The notes beneath the pieces are model-generated. The model was not told the origin of the DNA, did not search any database, and worked only from the letters and a program-made list of their open reading frames with translations. From contig DATAUC010000056.1 of assembly GCA_036268485.1 (NCBI GenBank), positions 1-64,000 on the forward strand: a stretch of 64,000 nucleotides of DNA, written 5' to 3'. The DNA comes from Bog-473 sp036268485 (lineage in GTDB: Bacteria > Actinomycetota > Acidimicrobiia > Acidimicrobiales > RAAP-2). Made by a program: the position numbers and the translations under genes. Positions within the stretch are counted from its first letter, which is position 1; every line of letters starts with the position of its first letter. Positions 43,234 through 51,397 of this stretch are shown here, in pieces.

Positions 43234-44958
43234 ATGGCCCGCGCTCCGTCTTCTCCGCACGTTCTGGCCGTGGCCCGGGGTGATAAGCCGGCCGACCTGT
43301 TGCTGCGTGGCGGCCGTGTCCTCTCGCCGGCCAGCCGGGAGTGGGTCACCACTGATCTGGCCATTGCTGATGGCGTCGTAGCCGGCTGGGGTCCGCGGGA
43401 GGCCCTCGAGGAGGTTGACCTGCAGGGTGCCGCCGTCACCGCCGGCTTCGTCGATGCCCATATGCACCTGGAGTCGACCAAGTTGTGGGTGGACGAGTTC
43501 GTGCGCACCGTCTTGCCTCTGGGTACCACCGCCGTGGCCGCCGATCCACACGAGATCGCCAACGTCTTCGGGATCCCGGGAGTGGCCGCGCTCATCGCGG
43601 CGGCCAGCCGGTTGCCGTTCACCTTCGGCGTGTGCGCCAGCAGCTGCGTGCCGGCCTCGCCCTTCGAGAGTCCGGGGGCCGAACTGTTCGCTCCCGACGT
43701 GGCTGCTCTCCTGCGCGATCACGCCGCCATCGGCGTGGCCGAGGTGATGAATTTCCCCGGCGTCATCGCCGGCGATCCCGAGATGCTGGCCCGCATTGCC
43801 ACGGCCGGGCACCGCCGGGTCGATGGTCACGCGCCCGGGGTCCTCGGGCGCGCCCTCGATGCCTATCTAGCCGCCGGGGTCGAATCCGACCACGAGTGCA
43901 CCGAGCTGGCGGAGGCGGAGGAGAAGCGTCGCAAGGGCATGTGGGTCTTCATCCGCCAGGGCTCGGCCAGCCAGAACCTGCGCGACCTCATCCCCATGGT
44001 GTTGGCCCACGGCACCGATCACCTGGCGCTCTGCAGCGATGATCGAGAGCCGGACACGCTCATCGACCTCGGTCACCTCAATGACTGCGTGCGACTGGCT
44101 GTGGCCTGCGGCGTGAGCGAGATCGACGCCCTGGTGCTCGCCACCATGAACCCGGCCGAGTACCATGGGTTCACGGAGCTGGGGTCGTTGGGACCGGGCT
44201 TCCAGGCCGACGTGCTGTGCTTCGACACCCTTCAGGGATTCCTGCCCTCCCGCGTCTATCAGCGGGGTCAGCTGGTGGCGCAGGACGGAGCCGTGGTGCC
44301 GGGCGCCGTGGTCGACACACCGCCGCCTGACTTCATGCGCCAGTCCGTGCACCTCGCCGTGCCGCCTCCGCCATCGTCCTTCACCTTTCCCCTCCGCCCC
44401 GGCGGTCGGGTACGCACCATCGGCATCCACGAAGGCTCACTGAGCACCAAATCCTTGGTGACCGATCCCGCCGATCCGTCCGGCGGTGTGGCCCGGCTGG
44501 CCGTGGTGGAGCGACACCGTCAGACCGGCCGTATCGGTCTGGGGTGGGTGCAGGGATTCGGGTTGGAGCGGGGCGCTCTGGCCTCGACCGTGGGCCATGA
44601 CGCGCACAACTGCATGGCGGTCGGATCCGGGTCCTCGCTCGGGCCACTTGCCATGGCCGCCGCCATAGCCCGCCTGGCCGAGATCGGTGGCGGGCAGGTA
44701 GCGGTCGATGATCAGGGGCGCGTGCTGGCCGAGTTGGTGTTACCCATCGGAGGTCTGATGAGCGACCGGCCGGCGCACGCGGTGGCGGCCGATATGCACC
44801 ACCTGCTTGATGCGGCGCGTTCGTTGGGCACCACCATCTCGGCGCCCTTCATGCACATGAGCTTCCTGGGCTTGTCGGTGATTCCCGACCTGCGCCTGAC
44901 TGACAAAGGGTTGGTCGATGTGGGGAAGTTCGAGCTGGTGCCGGTGGCGGTGGATTAA
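43234..44958 (+). CDS. ade: Adenine deaminase
   Basis: A metal-dependent amidohydrolase of 574 residues that converts adenine to hypoxanthine for purine salvage. Metal-binding motifs are VDAHMHLEST (about 80-89), DPHEIANVFG (about 111-120), VDGHAPG (about 200) and the catalytic Asp in ALCSDDREPD (about 273-282). The C-terminal adenine-deaminase domain holds GLERGALASTVGHDAHN (about 451-467). An in-frame TTG 18 bp upstream is less likely than the ATG used here. The stop overlaps the convergent leuD gene by 4 bp. Confidence 0.92.
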   Translation: MARAPSSPHVLAVARGDKPADLLLRGGRVLSPASREWVTTDLAIADGVVAGWGPREALEEVDLQGAAVTAGFVDAHMHLESTKLWVDEFVRTVLPLGTTAVAADPHEIANVFGIPGVAALIAAASRLPFTFGVCASSCVPASPFESPGAELFAPDVAALLRDHAAIGVAEVMNFPGVIAGDPEMLARIATAGHRRVDGHAPGVLGRALDAYLAAGVESDHECTELAEAEEKRRKGMWVFIRQGSASQNLRDLIPMVLAHGTDHLALCSDDREPDTLIDLGHLNDCVRLAVACGVSEIDALVLATMNPAEYHGFTELGSLGPGFQADVLCFDTLQGFLPSRVYQRGQLVAQDGAVVPGAVVDTPPPDFMRQSVHLAVPPPPSSFTFPLRPGGRVRTIGIHEGSLSTKSLVTDPADPSGGVARLAVVERHRQTGRIGLGWVQGFGLERGALASTVGHDAHNCMAVGSGSSLGPLAMAAAIARLAEIGGGQVAVDDQGRVLAELVLPIGGLMSDRPAHAVAADMHHLLDAARSLGTTISAPFMHMSFLGLSVIPDLRLTDKGLVDVGKFELVPVAVD

Positions 44959-45545
44959 GCCGAAGGCAGGAAGGCTGGGCGTCGCTGCTCGTACTCGGTG
45001 ATGGCATCGACGTGGCGCAGCGACAGTCCGATGTCGTCCCATCCGTTGAGCAGGCGCTCGCGGGTGAACTCGTCAAGGGGGAAGGTGGCCGAAAGCCCGG
45101 CCGCCGGAGCCTCAATGGTGCTGCGGGCCACGTCAATGGTGATCTCGAGCTTCGGGTCGGCCGCCACGGCGTCGAGCAGAGCGCGGTCGAATTCCTCGCT
45201 CACCTGCACCGGCAGGAGGCCCTGCTTGGTGCAGTTGTTGCGGAAGATGTCGGCGAAGCGGGAGGACACGACGGCCTGGAAGCCGTAGTCCATCAGGGCC
45301 CACACGGCGTGCTCCCGGGATGAGCCGGTGCCGAAGTTGTGGCCGGCCACCAGCACCGTGGCTCCGGCGTATTCGGGTTGGTTGAAGACGAAGTCGCGAT
45401 CGTCGCGCCATTCCGAAAACAGGCCGGCGCCGAAGCCGGTGCGCTCGACTCGCTTGAGCCAGTCCGACGGGATGATCTGGTCGGTGTCGACGTCGGTCCG
45501 GTCCAGGGGCACGGCGCGCCCGGTAACGATGATGACGGGTTCCAT
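44955..45545 (-). CDS. leuD: 3-isopropylmalate dehydratase small subunit
   Basis: LeuD (196 residues) is the swivelling small subunit that completes the active site of isopropylmalate isomerase. Signatures are DRTDVDTDQIIPSDWLKR (about 15-32), GHNFGTGSSREHAVWAL (about 67-83) and SRFADIFRNNCTKQGLLP (about 92-109). The start shares a base with the leuC stop (TGATG), so the subunits are translationally coupled. An upstream in-frame extension lies inside leuC and is not used. Confidence 0.95.
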   Translation of the reverse strand: MEPVIIVTGRAVPLDRTDVDTDQIIPSDWLKRVERTGFGAGLFSEWRDDRDFVFNQPEYAGATVLVAGHNFGTGSSREHAVWALMDYGFQAVVSSRFADIFRNNCTKQGLLPVQVSEEFDRALLDAVAADPKLEITIDVARSTIEAPAAGLSATFPLDEFTRERLLNGWDDIGLSLRHVDAITEYEQRRPAFLPSA

Positions 45546-46948
45546 CAGTCCAAGTCCTCCGGGGTAGCGAATGTGCCGGCCACAGCGGTGGCCGCGGCCA
45601 CCCGGGGCGAGACGAGATGGGTGCGGCCACCTCGGCCCTGACGTCCTTCGAAGTTCCGGTTCGACGTTGAGGCGCAACGCTCTCCGACGGCCAGCTTGTC
45701 GGGGTTCATGGCCAGGCACATAGAGCAGCCGGGCTCGCGCCACTCAAAGCCGGCGGCCACGAAGATCTTGTCCAGGCCCTCGGCCTCGGCCTGGTTCTTG
45801 ACCCGGTGCGAGCCGGGGACGACCAGGGCCCGCAGACCGGCGTGCACATGGCGGCCGTCGAGTACCTCAGCGGCGGCCCGGAGATCCTCAATGCGGGCGT
45901 TGGTGCAGGAGCCCAGGAACACGGTGTCGACCGGCACCTCGCGTAGGGGTGTCCCGGCCTTTAGGCCCATGTAGTCCAGAGCCCGGTAGGCGGCCTCGCG
46001 GTCGCCGGCATCCTCCATGGCGTCGGGATCGGGAATGACCCCGCCGATGGGAGCGACCTGCGCCGGGTTGGTGCCCCAGGTCACGTGCGGGGTGATGGAG
46101 GCCGCGTCAATGACGACCTCTTTGTCGAAGGTGGCGCCGTCGTCGGTGACCAGCGTGCGCCAGTAGGCGACGGCCTCGTCCCATTCGGCCCCCTGGGGTG
46201 CCTGGTCCTTGCCCTGCACGTAGTCGAAGGTGGTCTGGTCGGGTGCCACCAGGCCGGCGCGGGCCCCGCCCTCAATACTCATGTTGCAGAGCGTCATGCG
46301 CCCTTCCATGGAGAGGGAGCGGATGGCCGAACCGCGGTATTCGATGACGTGGCCGATGCCGCCGCCGGTGCCGATCTCGCCGATGATGGTCAGGGCCACA
46401 TCTTTGGCGGTGACTCCGGGGGCCAGTTCGCCCTCAACCGTGACGGCCATGGTGGCCGGCTTGGTCTGCGGCAGCGTCTGGGTGGCCAGGACGTGCTCGA
46501 CCTCGCTGGTGCCGATGCCGAAGGCCAGGGCGCCGAAGGCGCCGTGGGTTGAGGTGTGGCTGTCGCCGCACACGATGGTCATGCCGGGCTGGGTCCAGCC
46601 CTGCTCGGGCCCGATGATGTGCACGATGCCCTGGTTGGGGTTGCCCATGGGGAAGCAGGTGATGCCGAACTCGGCCGTGTTGGCGTCGAGCACGTCCAGC
46701 TGCTTGGCCGAGATGGGATCGGCCACCGGCTTGTCGATGTCGGTGGTGGGCACGTTGTGATCGGCCGTGGCCACCGTCAGGTCGGGCCGACGCACGGTAC
46801 GCCCGGCCAGCCGCAGGCCGTCGAAAGCCTGGGGTGAGGTCACCTCGTGAATCAGGTGGAGGTCGATGAAGATGAGGTCGGGCTCACCCTCCTTGGCGTA
46901 GACGACGTGGTCGTCCCAGATCTTCTCGGACAGAGTGCGGGGGGCCAT
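45545..46948 (-). CDS. leuC: 3-isopropylmalate dehydratase large subunit
   Basis: The aconitase-family [4Fe-4S] subunit (467 residues) that isomerises 2- to 3-isopropylmalate. The three cluster cysteines are in VFLGSCTNARIEDL (about 350) and EPGCSMCLAMNPD (about 412 and 415). DHNVPT and CGDSHTSTHGAFGALAFGIGTSEVEH (read in parts, about 134-159) are family signatures. It overlaps greA upstream and leuD downstream by one base each, forming a tight greA-leuC-leuD operon. Confidence 0.96.
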   Translation of the reverse strand: MAPRTLSEKIWDDHVVYAKEGEPDLIFIDLHLIHEVTSPQAFDGLRLAGRTVRRPDLTVATADHNVPTTDIDKPVADPISAKQLDVLDANTAEFGITCFPMGNPNQGIVHIIGPEQGWTQPGMTIVCGDSHTSTHGAFGALAFGIGTSEVEHVLATQTLPQTKPATMAVTVEGELAPGVTAKDVALTIIGEIGTGGGIGHVIEYRGSAIRSLSMEGRMTLCNMSIEGGARAGLVAPDQTTFDYVQGKDQAPQGAEWDEAVAYWRTLVTDDGATFDKEVVIDAASITPHVTWGTNPAQVAPIGGVIPDPDAMEDAGDREAAYRALDYMGLKAGTPLREVPVDTVFLGSCTNARIEDLRAAAEVLDGRHVHAGLRALVVPGSHRVKNQAEAEGLDKIFVAAGFEWREPGCSMCLAMNPDKLAVGERCASTSNRNFEGRQGRGGRTHLVSPRVAAATAVAGTFATPEDLD

Positions 46949-47448
46949 CAGTGCTCCACCTTTACGATCTCGACCTGGAGCATGCCGCCCGGTGCTGTGT
47001 ACTCCACCGTGTCTCCAGCTTTCTTGCCCATAAGAACCTGCCCCAACGGGGCGCTGGGCGACAGAACGGGCAGGTCACCCTGCCGCTCCTCGATGGAGCC
47101 CACGAAGAACTGCTGCGTGTCGTCCTCGTCGTCGCCCTCGTAGCGCAGCGTCACGGTGGTGCCGGCCACCACGCTGCCGTCGCTGGCGGCGGACTCGTCC
47201 ACCAGCTCGGCCGTCTTGAGCAGGGCCTGGAGCTGCCGGATGCGGGACTCCATCTTGCCCTGGAAGTCTTTGGCGGCGTGGTAGTCGCCGTTCTCCTTAA
47301 GGTCGCCCAGGGCCCGGGCCGCCTCAATCTGCTCGGCGATCTCGACCCGACCACGGGTGGTCAGATCCTCGAGCTCCGCGGACAGGCGGTCAAAGGTGGC
47401 CTGGGTGAGTTTGGTCGATTCGATTTCGTTGGTCGATGCGTTCGTCAC
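46948..47448 (-). CDS. greA: Transcription elongation factor GreA
   Basis: GreA (166 residues) binds the RNA polymerase secondary channel and stimulates cleavage of backtracked transcripts. The N-terminal antiparallel coiled coil is about 12-85, with the acidic tip in LGDLKENGDYHAAK (about 47-60). The C-terminal globular domain carries the LSPSAPLGQVLMGKKAGDTVEY signature (read in parts). The GTG start has AAGGA 5 nt before it. Its stop overlaps the leuC start by one base, an unusual coupling. No leader is visible before greA. Confidence 0.95.
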   Translation of the reverse strand: MTNASTNEIESTKLTQATFDRLSAELEDLTTRGRVEIAEQIEAARALGDLKENGDYHAAKDFQGKMESRIRQLQALLKTAELVDESAASDGSVVAGTTVTLRYEGDDEDDTQQFFVGSIEERQGDLPVLSPSAPLGQVLMGKKAGDTVEYTAPGGMLQVEIVKVEH

Positions 47449-47551
47449 AGCGCGTCCTTCAGATGGGGAAAGCCGTCGGCGGCGGACCGCTCGAGGGCGC
47501 CCACCAGGCTAATCGGCTCTCAGGTGCCCGGGTGCTGCCCGGCTGGCCTGG

Positions 47552-47580
47552 TTGACGGGATCGCCCGGGCGCGGGAGACT
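47552..47580 (+). promoter_or_regulatory. Promoter of the leuB-ilvE-cimA leader
   Basis: TTGACG and GAGACT are 17 bp apart, with the -10 box ending 10 nt before the leader ATG. This is nearly identical to the leuA leader promoter. Confidence 0.55.
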
Positions 47581-47590
47581 AGGCGGCAAT

Positions 47591-47629
47591 ATGCACCGGT
47601 TCGAGCACTCTGTAGGCATTATTCACTAG
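47591..47629 (+). CDS. leuB-ilvE-cimA leader peptide (predicted)
   Basis: A 12-codon ORF encoding MHRFEHSVGIIH. Val and two consecutive Ile codons lie just before the last codon. Because cimA in this operon commits carbon to isoleucine, sensing Ile/Val would make sense. The stop codon touches a GC-rich hairpin and a terminator follows, as in the ilvB and leuA leaders. The codon bias is weaker than in those two, so confidence is lower. Confidence 0.6.
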   Translation: MHRFEHSVGIIH

Positions 47630-47651
47630 GCGCGCCTCAGATCCGCGCGCC
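47629..47651 (+). other. Hairpin at the leuB leader stop codon
   Basis: GGCGCGC (47629-47635) and GCGCGCC (47645-47651) form a perfect 7-bp stem with a 9-nt loop. The first G is the last base of the leader TAG. The arrangement copies that of the ilvB leader. Confidence 0.6.
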
Positions 47652-47655
47652 GTTC

Positions 47656-47681
47656 AACCGTCCACTGCGTGGGCGGTTTTT
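47656..47681 (+). terminator. leuB-ilvE-cimA attenuator terminator
   Basis: AACCGTCCA pairs with TGGGCGGTT (nine pairs, one G-U) around a CTGCG loop and is followed by a five-T run. It lies 39 bp before the leuB start, so transcription must read through it. Confidence 0.82.
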
Positions 47682-47719
47682 CAATTCTCGGCATCACTCT
47701 TCAGGCAAAGGCAGGTTCA

Positions 47720-48766
47720 GTGTCACCCAGCACCTCAGGCAATCGAGTCGCTGTCATCGGCGGCGACGGCATCGGCCCCGAAGTCTGCGCGGAAGCCCTC
47801 AAAGTCGTGGCGGCGGCCGGTGTCGAGCTTCAGACGAAGGAGTTCGACCTGGGAGCGGGCCGCTATCTCCGCGATGGGGTCGTCCTTCCCGACGAGACCA
47901 TGGCCGAGTTGCGCGGGTTCGACGCCATCCTCCTCGGCGCCATCGGGCCGCCGGTCGACGACACGTCCATCCCGGGGGGAACCCTTGAGCGGGGCCTGTT
48001 GCTCCGCCTGCGCTTCGAGTTGGACCTCTACATCAACCTGCGGCCCTATGTCGGGGTGCCGGGATCGATCGCCCACGGTTCGGATTTCATCGTGATCCGG
48101 GAGAACACCGAAGGGACCTACGCCGGGGAGGGTGGCCTCCTGCGTAAGGGCACGCCGGCTGAGGTGGCCACCCAGGGCTCCGTGAACACCCGGATGGGCG
48201 TCGAGCGCTGCGTGCGCTTCGCCTTCGACCTGGCCGGCCAGCGACCGCGCCGTCACCTGACCCTGGTGCACAAGACGAACGTGCTCACCTTCTCGGGGGA
48301 CCTCTGGAACCGCACGGTCACGGAGGTTTCGGCCGAATACCCCGACATCACCTGGGACTACAACCACGTCGATGCCGCCTGCATCTACCTGGTCGAGCAA
48401 CCGGCACGCTATGACGTCATCGTCACCGACAACCTCTTCGGCGACATCCTGACCGACCTGGCCGGCGCCGTGAGTGGCGGCATCGGTTTCGCCGCCTCGG
48501 CCAACTTGAACCCGAACCGCACCGGCCCCTCCCTCTTCGAACCGGTGCACGGCGCGGCGCACGACATTGCCGGCCAGGGCATTGCCAACCCGCTGGCCGC
48601 CATCCACTCGGCTGGGCTGATGCTCGAGCACCTGGGCGAGCACGATGCCGCGCAACGAGTACTCAAAGCAGTGACCGAACAAGCCAACGCCATGTCCGCC
48701 TCATCGACCACTACTTCGCAACTGTCCACGACTGCCGTGGGCAACGCCATCGCAGAAAGGCTCTGA
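47720..48766 (+). CDS. leuB: 3-isopropylmalate dehydrogenase
   Basis: An NAD-dependent decarboxylating dehydrogenase of 348 residues that makes the ketoacid of leucine. It shows GGDGIGPEV (about 14-22), the substrate-binding arginines in LLLRLRFELDLYINLRP (about 93-109), IRENTEGTYAGEGG (about 126-139), the lysine in VHKTNVL and the NAD-binding DNLFGDILTDLAGAVSGG region (about 237-254). The GTG with GCAGG upstream removes 17 upstream residues that overlap the terminator. Enzymes of this family can also act on methylmalate in the citramalate route, which fits the co-transcribed cimA. Confidence 0.94.
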   Translation: MSPSTSGNRVAVIGGDGIGPEVCAEALKVVAAAGVELQTKEFDLGAGRYLRDGVVLPDETMAELRGFDAILLGAIGPPVDDTSIPGGTLERGLLLRLRFELDLYINLRPYVGVPGSIAHGSDFIVIRENTEGTYAGEGGLLRKGTPAEVATQGSVNTRMGVERCVRFAFDLAGQRPRRHLTLVHKTNVLTFSGDLWNRTVTEVSAEYPDITWDYNHVDAACIYLVEQPARYDVIVTDNLFGDILTDLAGAVSGGIGFAASANLNPNRTGPSLFEPVHGAAHDIAGQGIANPLAAIHSAGLMLEHLGEHDAAQRVLKAVTEQANAMSASSTTTSQLSTTAVGNAIAERL

Positions 48767-48769
48767 TCA

Positions 48770-49699
48770 ATGCCCATCACCCCTACCGACAAAATTTGGA
48801 TGGACGGCGAACTCGTCGACTGGGCCGATGCCACCGTGCATGTCTTGACCCACACCATGCACTACGGCTCCGGCGTCTTCGAGGGCATCCGGGCCTACCC
48901 CACGTCGAACGGCGTGGCCGTCTTCCGCCTCACCGAGCACATCCGTCGCCTCTTCGCCTCGGCCAAGGTGTTCATGATCGACGTGCCGTACACGGTGGAA
49001 GACATCGTGGCGGCCACCCGCGACGTGGTCCGGGTCAACGGCATGAACGACGGCTGCTACCTCCGTCCGCTGGTCTACCTGGGTTATGGCGAGATGGGCC
49101 TCAACCCGCTGCCCAGCCCGGTCAATGTGTCCATCGCCGCCTGGCCCTGGGGCAGCTACCTGGGCGATGACGGCGTGGCCAACGGAGTGTCGGTCAAGGT
49201 CAGTTCGTGGCGGCGCCACGACCCCAATGCCGTGCCGACCGCAGCCAAGGGAACGGGCATGTACGTCAACTCGTCCCTGGCCAAGGTGGAAGCGCTCAAG
49301 GCCGGCTACGACGAGGCCATCCTGCTGGCCCCCAACGGCACCGTGAGCGAGTGCACGGGCGAGAACATCTTCATCGTGCGCGACGGATTCATCGTGACGC
49401 CGCCCTCGTCCGATTCGGGCGCGCTGGCCGGCATCACGCAGAACTCCATCGAGACCATCGCCCAGGACCTGGGCTACGAGGTGCGACACGAGCCCATCAT
49501 CCGCACCGACCTCTACCTGGCCGATGAGGCGTTCCTGACCGGGACGGCGGCCGAGGTGGTGCCCATCCGGGCCGTCGACGACCGTGTCATCGGCACCGGC
49601 AAGCCGGGCCCCATCACCCAGGAGGTGCAGCAGACCTACTTCGCCGCCGTGCGGGGCGAAGTGGACCGTTACAAGGACTGGCTGGACCTTGTCGACTGA
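48770..49699 (+). CDS. ilvE: Branched-chain amino acid aminotransferase
   Basis: A class IV PLP aminotransferase of 309 residues, performing the last step to Val, Leu and Ile. Typical motifs are HYGSGVFEGIRAYPT (about 30-44), FRLTEHIRRLFASAKV, the PLP lysine in SSLAKVEALKAGYDEAILL (about 166-184), TGENIFIV and PPSSDSGALAGITQ. It is 3 bp after leuB and overlaps cimA. Confidence 0.95.
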   Translation: MPITPTDKIWMDGELVDWADATVHVLTHTMHYGSGVFEGIRAYPTSNGVAVFRLTEHIRRLFASAKVFMIDVPYTVEDIVAATRDVVRVNGMNDGCYLRPLVYLGYGEMGLNPLPSPVNVSIAAWPWGSYLGDDGVANGVSVKVSSWRRHDPNAVPTAAKGTGMYVNSSLAKVEALKAGYDEAILLAPNGTVSECTGENIFIVRDGFIVTPPSSDSGALAGITQNSIETIAQDLGYEVRHEPIIRTDLYLADEAFLTGTAAEVVPIRAVDDRVIGTGKPGPITQEVQQTYFAAVRGEVDRYKDWLDLVD

Positions 49700-51374
49700 A
49701 GGGTCGGCTGAGCATTCGCACGGGACGGCCACCCACCGGCACGCCGATGGGCAGATCCACCACGCCCATGACTACGTCCTAGGCGAGTTGCCCGAGTCCG
49801 TCGACATCTTCGACACCATCCTGCGCGACGGCAGCCAGCAGGAGGGCCTTTCTCTCACGGTCGACGACAAGCTGCGGGTGGCCGAGCAACTCGACCACCT
49901 CGGAGTCGCCTTCATCGAAGGGGGCTGGCCCGGGGCCAACCCGAAGGACGTGGAGTTCTTCGCCCGGGCGGCCAAGGAGCTGACGCTCTCGACGGCCACC
50001 CTGGTCGCCTTCGGGTCCACCCGGCGGGCCGGCGTACGGCCCGAAGATGACGCCGTCCTGGCCAACCTCATTGAGGCCGGGGCCCCGGTGGCCTGCATCG
50101 TGGCCAAAACCTGGGACCGCCACGTGGCCGAGGCCCTGCGTACCTCGCTGGACGAAGCGGTAGCCATGGTGAGCGACTCGGTGCGCTATCTGAAGGCGCA
50201 CGACCTGCGCGTCTTCCTCGATGCGGAACACTTCTTCGACGGCTACCGGCGCAATCCCGACTTCGCCATGAGTGTCCTGGCCGCCGCCGAGGAAGCTGGC
50301 GCCGAGGCTCTGGTGTTGTGCGACACCAACGGCGGTTCGCTGCCCGACGACGTGGGTCAAGCCGTGGCCGACGTCCGGGCCCGTACCAGTGCCCAGCTCG
50401 GCATCCATTGTCACAATGACGCCGGCTGCGCCGTGGCCAACTCATTGGTGGCCGTGCAGGCCGGCGTGACCCAGGTGCAGGGGTGCGTCAACGGCTACGG
50501 GGAGCGCAGCGGCAATACCGACCTCTCGGCCGCCATCCCCAATCTGTCCCTCAAGCTCAACATCCGCACCATTCCGGCCGACCGGCTGGAACGGCTGACT
50601 CCGGTGGCACACCACATCGCTGAGCTGGTCAACATCGCACCCAATCCGCAGCAGCCCTACGTCGGGCACTCCGTCTTCGCCCACAAGGGCGGGCTCCATG
50701 CCAGCGCGGTAGCCCGCAGCGCCGATCTGTACGAGCACGTCTCACCGGACCTGGTGGGCAACGGCACCCGCGTGGTCGTCTCGGAAATGGCGGGGCGCTC
50801 CACCTTGGCCATGAAGGCGGCCGAACTCGGCCTCGAGCTGGACGGCGAGGTGCTGGGCCGGGTGCTCGATGAGCTCAAGCAGCTCGAATACGAGGGCTAT
50901 CACTTCGAGGTGGCTGACGGCTCCCTCGAATTGTTGTTGCGTCGGGCTACCGGATGGGTGTCCGACTACTTCGTGCTCGAGTCGTTCCGGGTCATCACCG
51001 ACCACGGTGAACGGGCGTCGAGCCGGGACAGCTCGGCCTTCGACGTGACCACCGAAGCCACGGTCAAGGTGCACGTGGGCGCAGAGCGCATCGTGGCTAC
51101 GGCCGAGGGTAACGGCCCGGTCAACGCACTGGACGGGGCGCTACGGGGAGCCATCGGCACCCACTTCCCCGTACTCGGTTCGATCCATCTGACCGACTAC
51201 CGGGTCCGCGTCCTCGATACGGGACGGGGTACCGGCGCCGTGACCCGGGTCCTCGTCGATTCGACCAACGGGCAGACCACCTGGACCACCATCGGGGTCT
51301 CGGAGAACATCATTGAAGCCAGCTGGCAAGCTCTGTATGACTCGGTTGTGTTCGGACTCCTGCACGGAGCCTGA
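49689..51374 (+). CDS. cimA: Citramalate synthase
   Basis: A LeuA-family enzyme of about 561 residues that condenses acetyl-CoA and pyruvate to (R)-citramalate, starting a threonine-independent route to isoleucine. The catalytic barrel has FDTILRDGSQQEGLSLTVDDK (read in parts, about 38-58), the 'EGGWPGANPKD' motif characteristic of CimA, GIHCHNDAGCAVANS and GYGERSGNTD. A C-terminal regulatory domain follows (from about 430, with ATAEGNGPVNALDGALR). The only sensible early start is a TTG overlapping the ilvE stop; it gives a His-rich 30-residue N-terminus (HSHGTATHRH ... IHHAHDY). A TTG at 49787 would remove it. Confidence 0.9.
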   Translation: MSTEGSAEHSHGTATHRHADGQIHHAHDYVLGELPESVDIFDTILRDGSQQEGLSLTVDDKLRVAEQLDHLGVAFIEGGWPGANPKDVEFFARAAKELTLSTATLVAFGSTRRAGVRPEDDAVLANLIEAGAPVACIVAKTWDRHVAEALRTSLDEAVAMVSDSVRYLKAHDLRVFLDAEHFFDGYRRNPDFAMSVLAAAEEAGAEALVLCDTNGGSLPDDVGQAVADVRARTSAQLGIHCHNDAGCAVANSLVAVQAGVTQVQGCVNGYGERSGNTDLSAAIPNLSLKLNIRTIPADRLERLTPVAHHIAELVNIAPNPQQPYVGHSVFAHKGGLHASAVARSADLYEHVSPDLVGNGTRVVVSEMAGRSTLAMKAAELGLELDGEVLGRVLDELKQLEYEGYHFEVADGSLELLLRRATGWVSDYFVLESFRVITDHGERASSRDSSAFDVTTEATVKVHVGAERIVATAEGNGPVNALDGALRGAIGTHFPVLGSIHLTDYRVRVLDTGRGTGAVTRVLVDSTNGQTTWTTIGVSENIIEASWQALYDSVVFGLLHGA

Positions 51375-51397
51375 TCCTTAGGAAGCGGGGGTCGATC

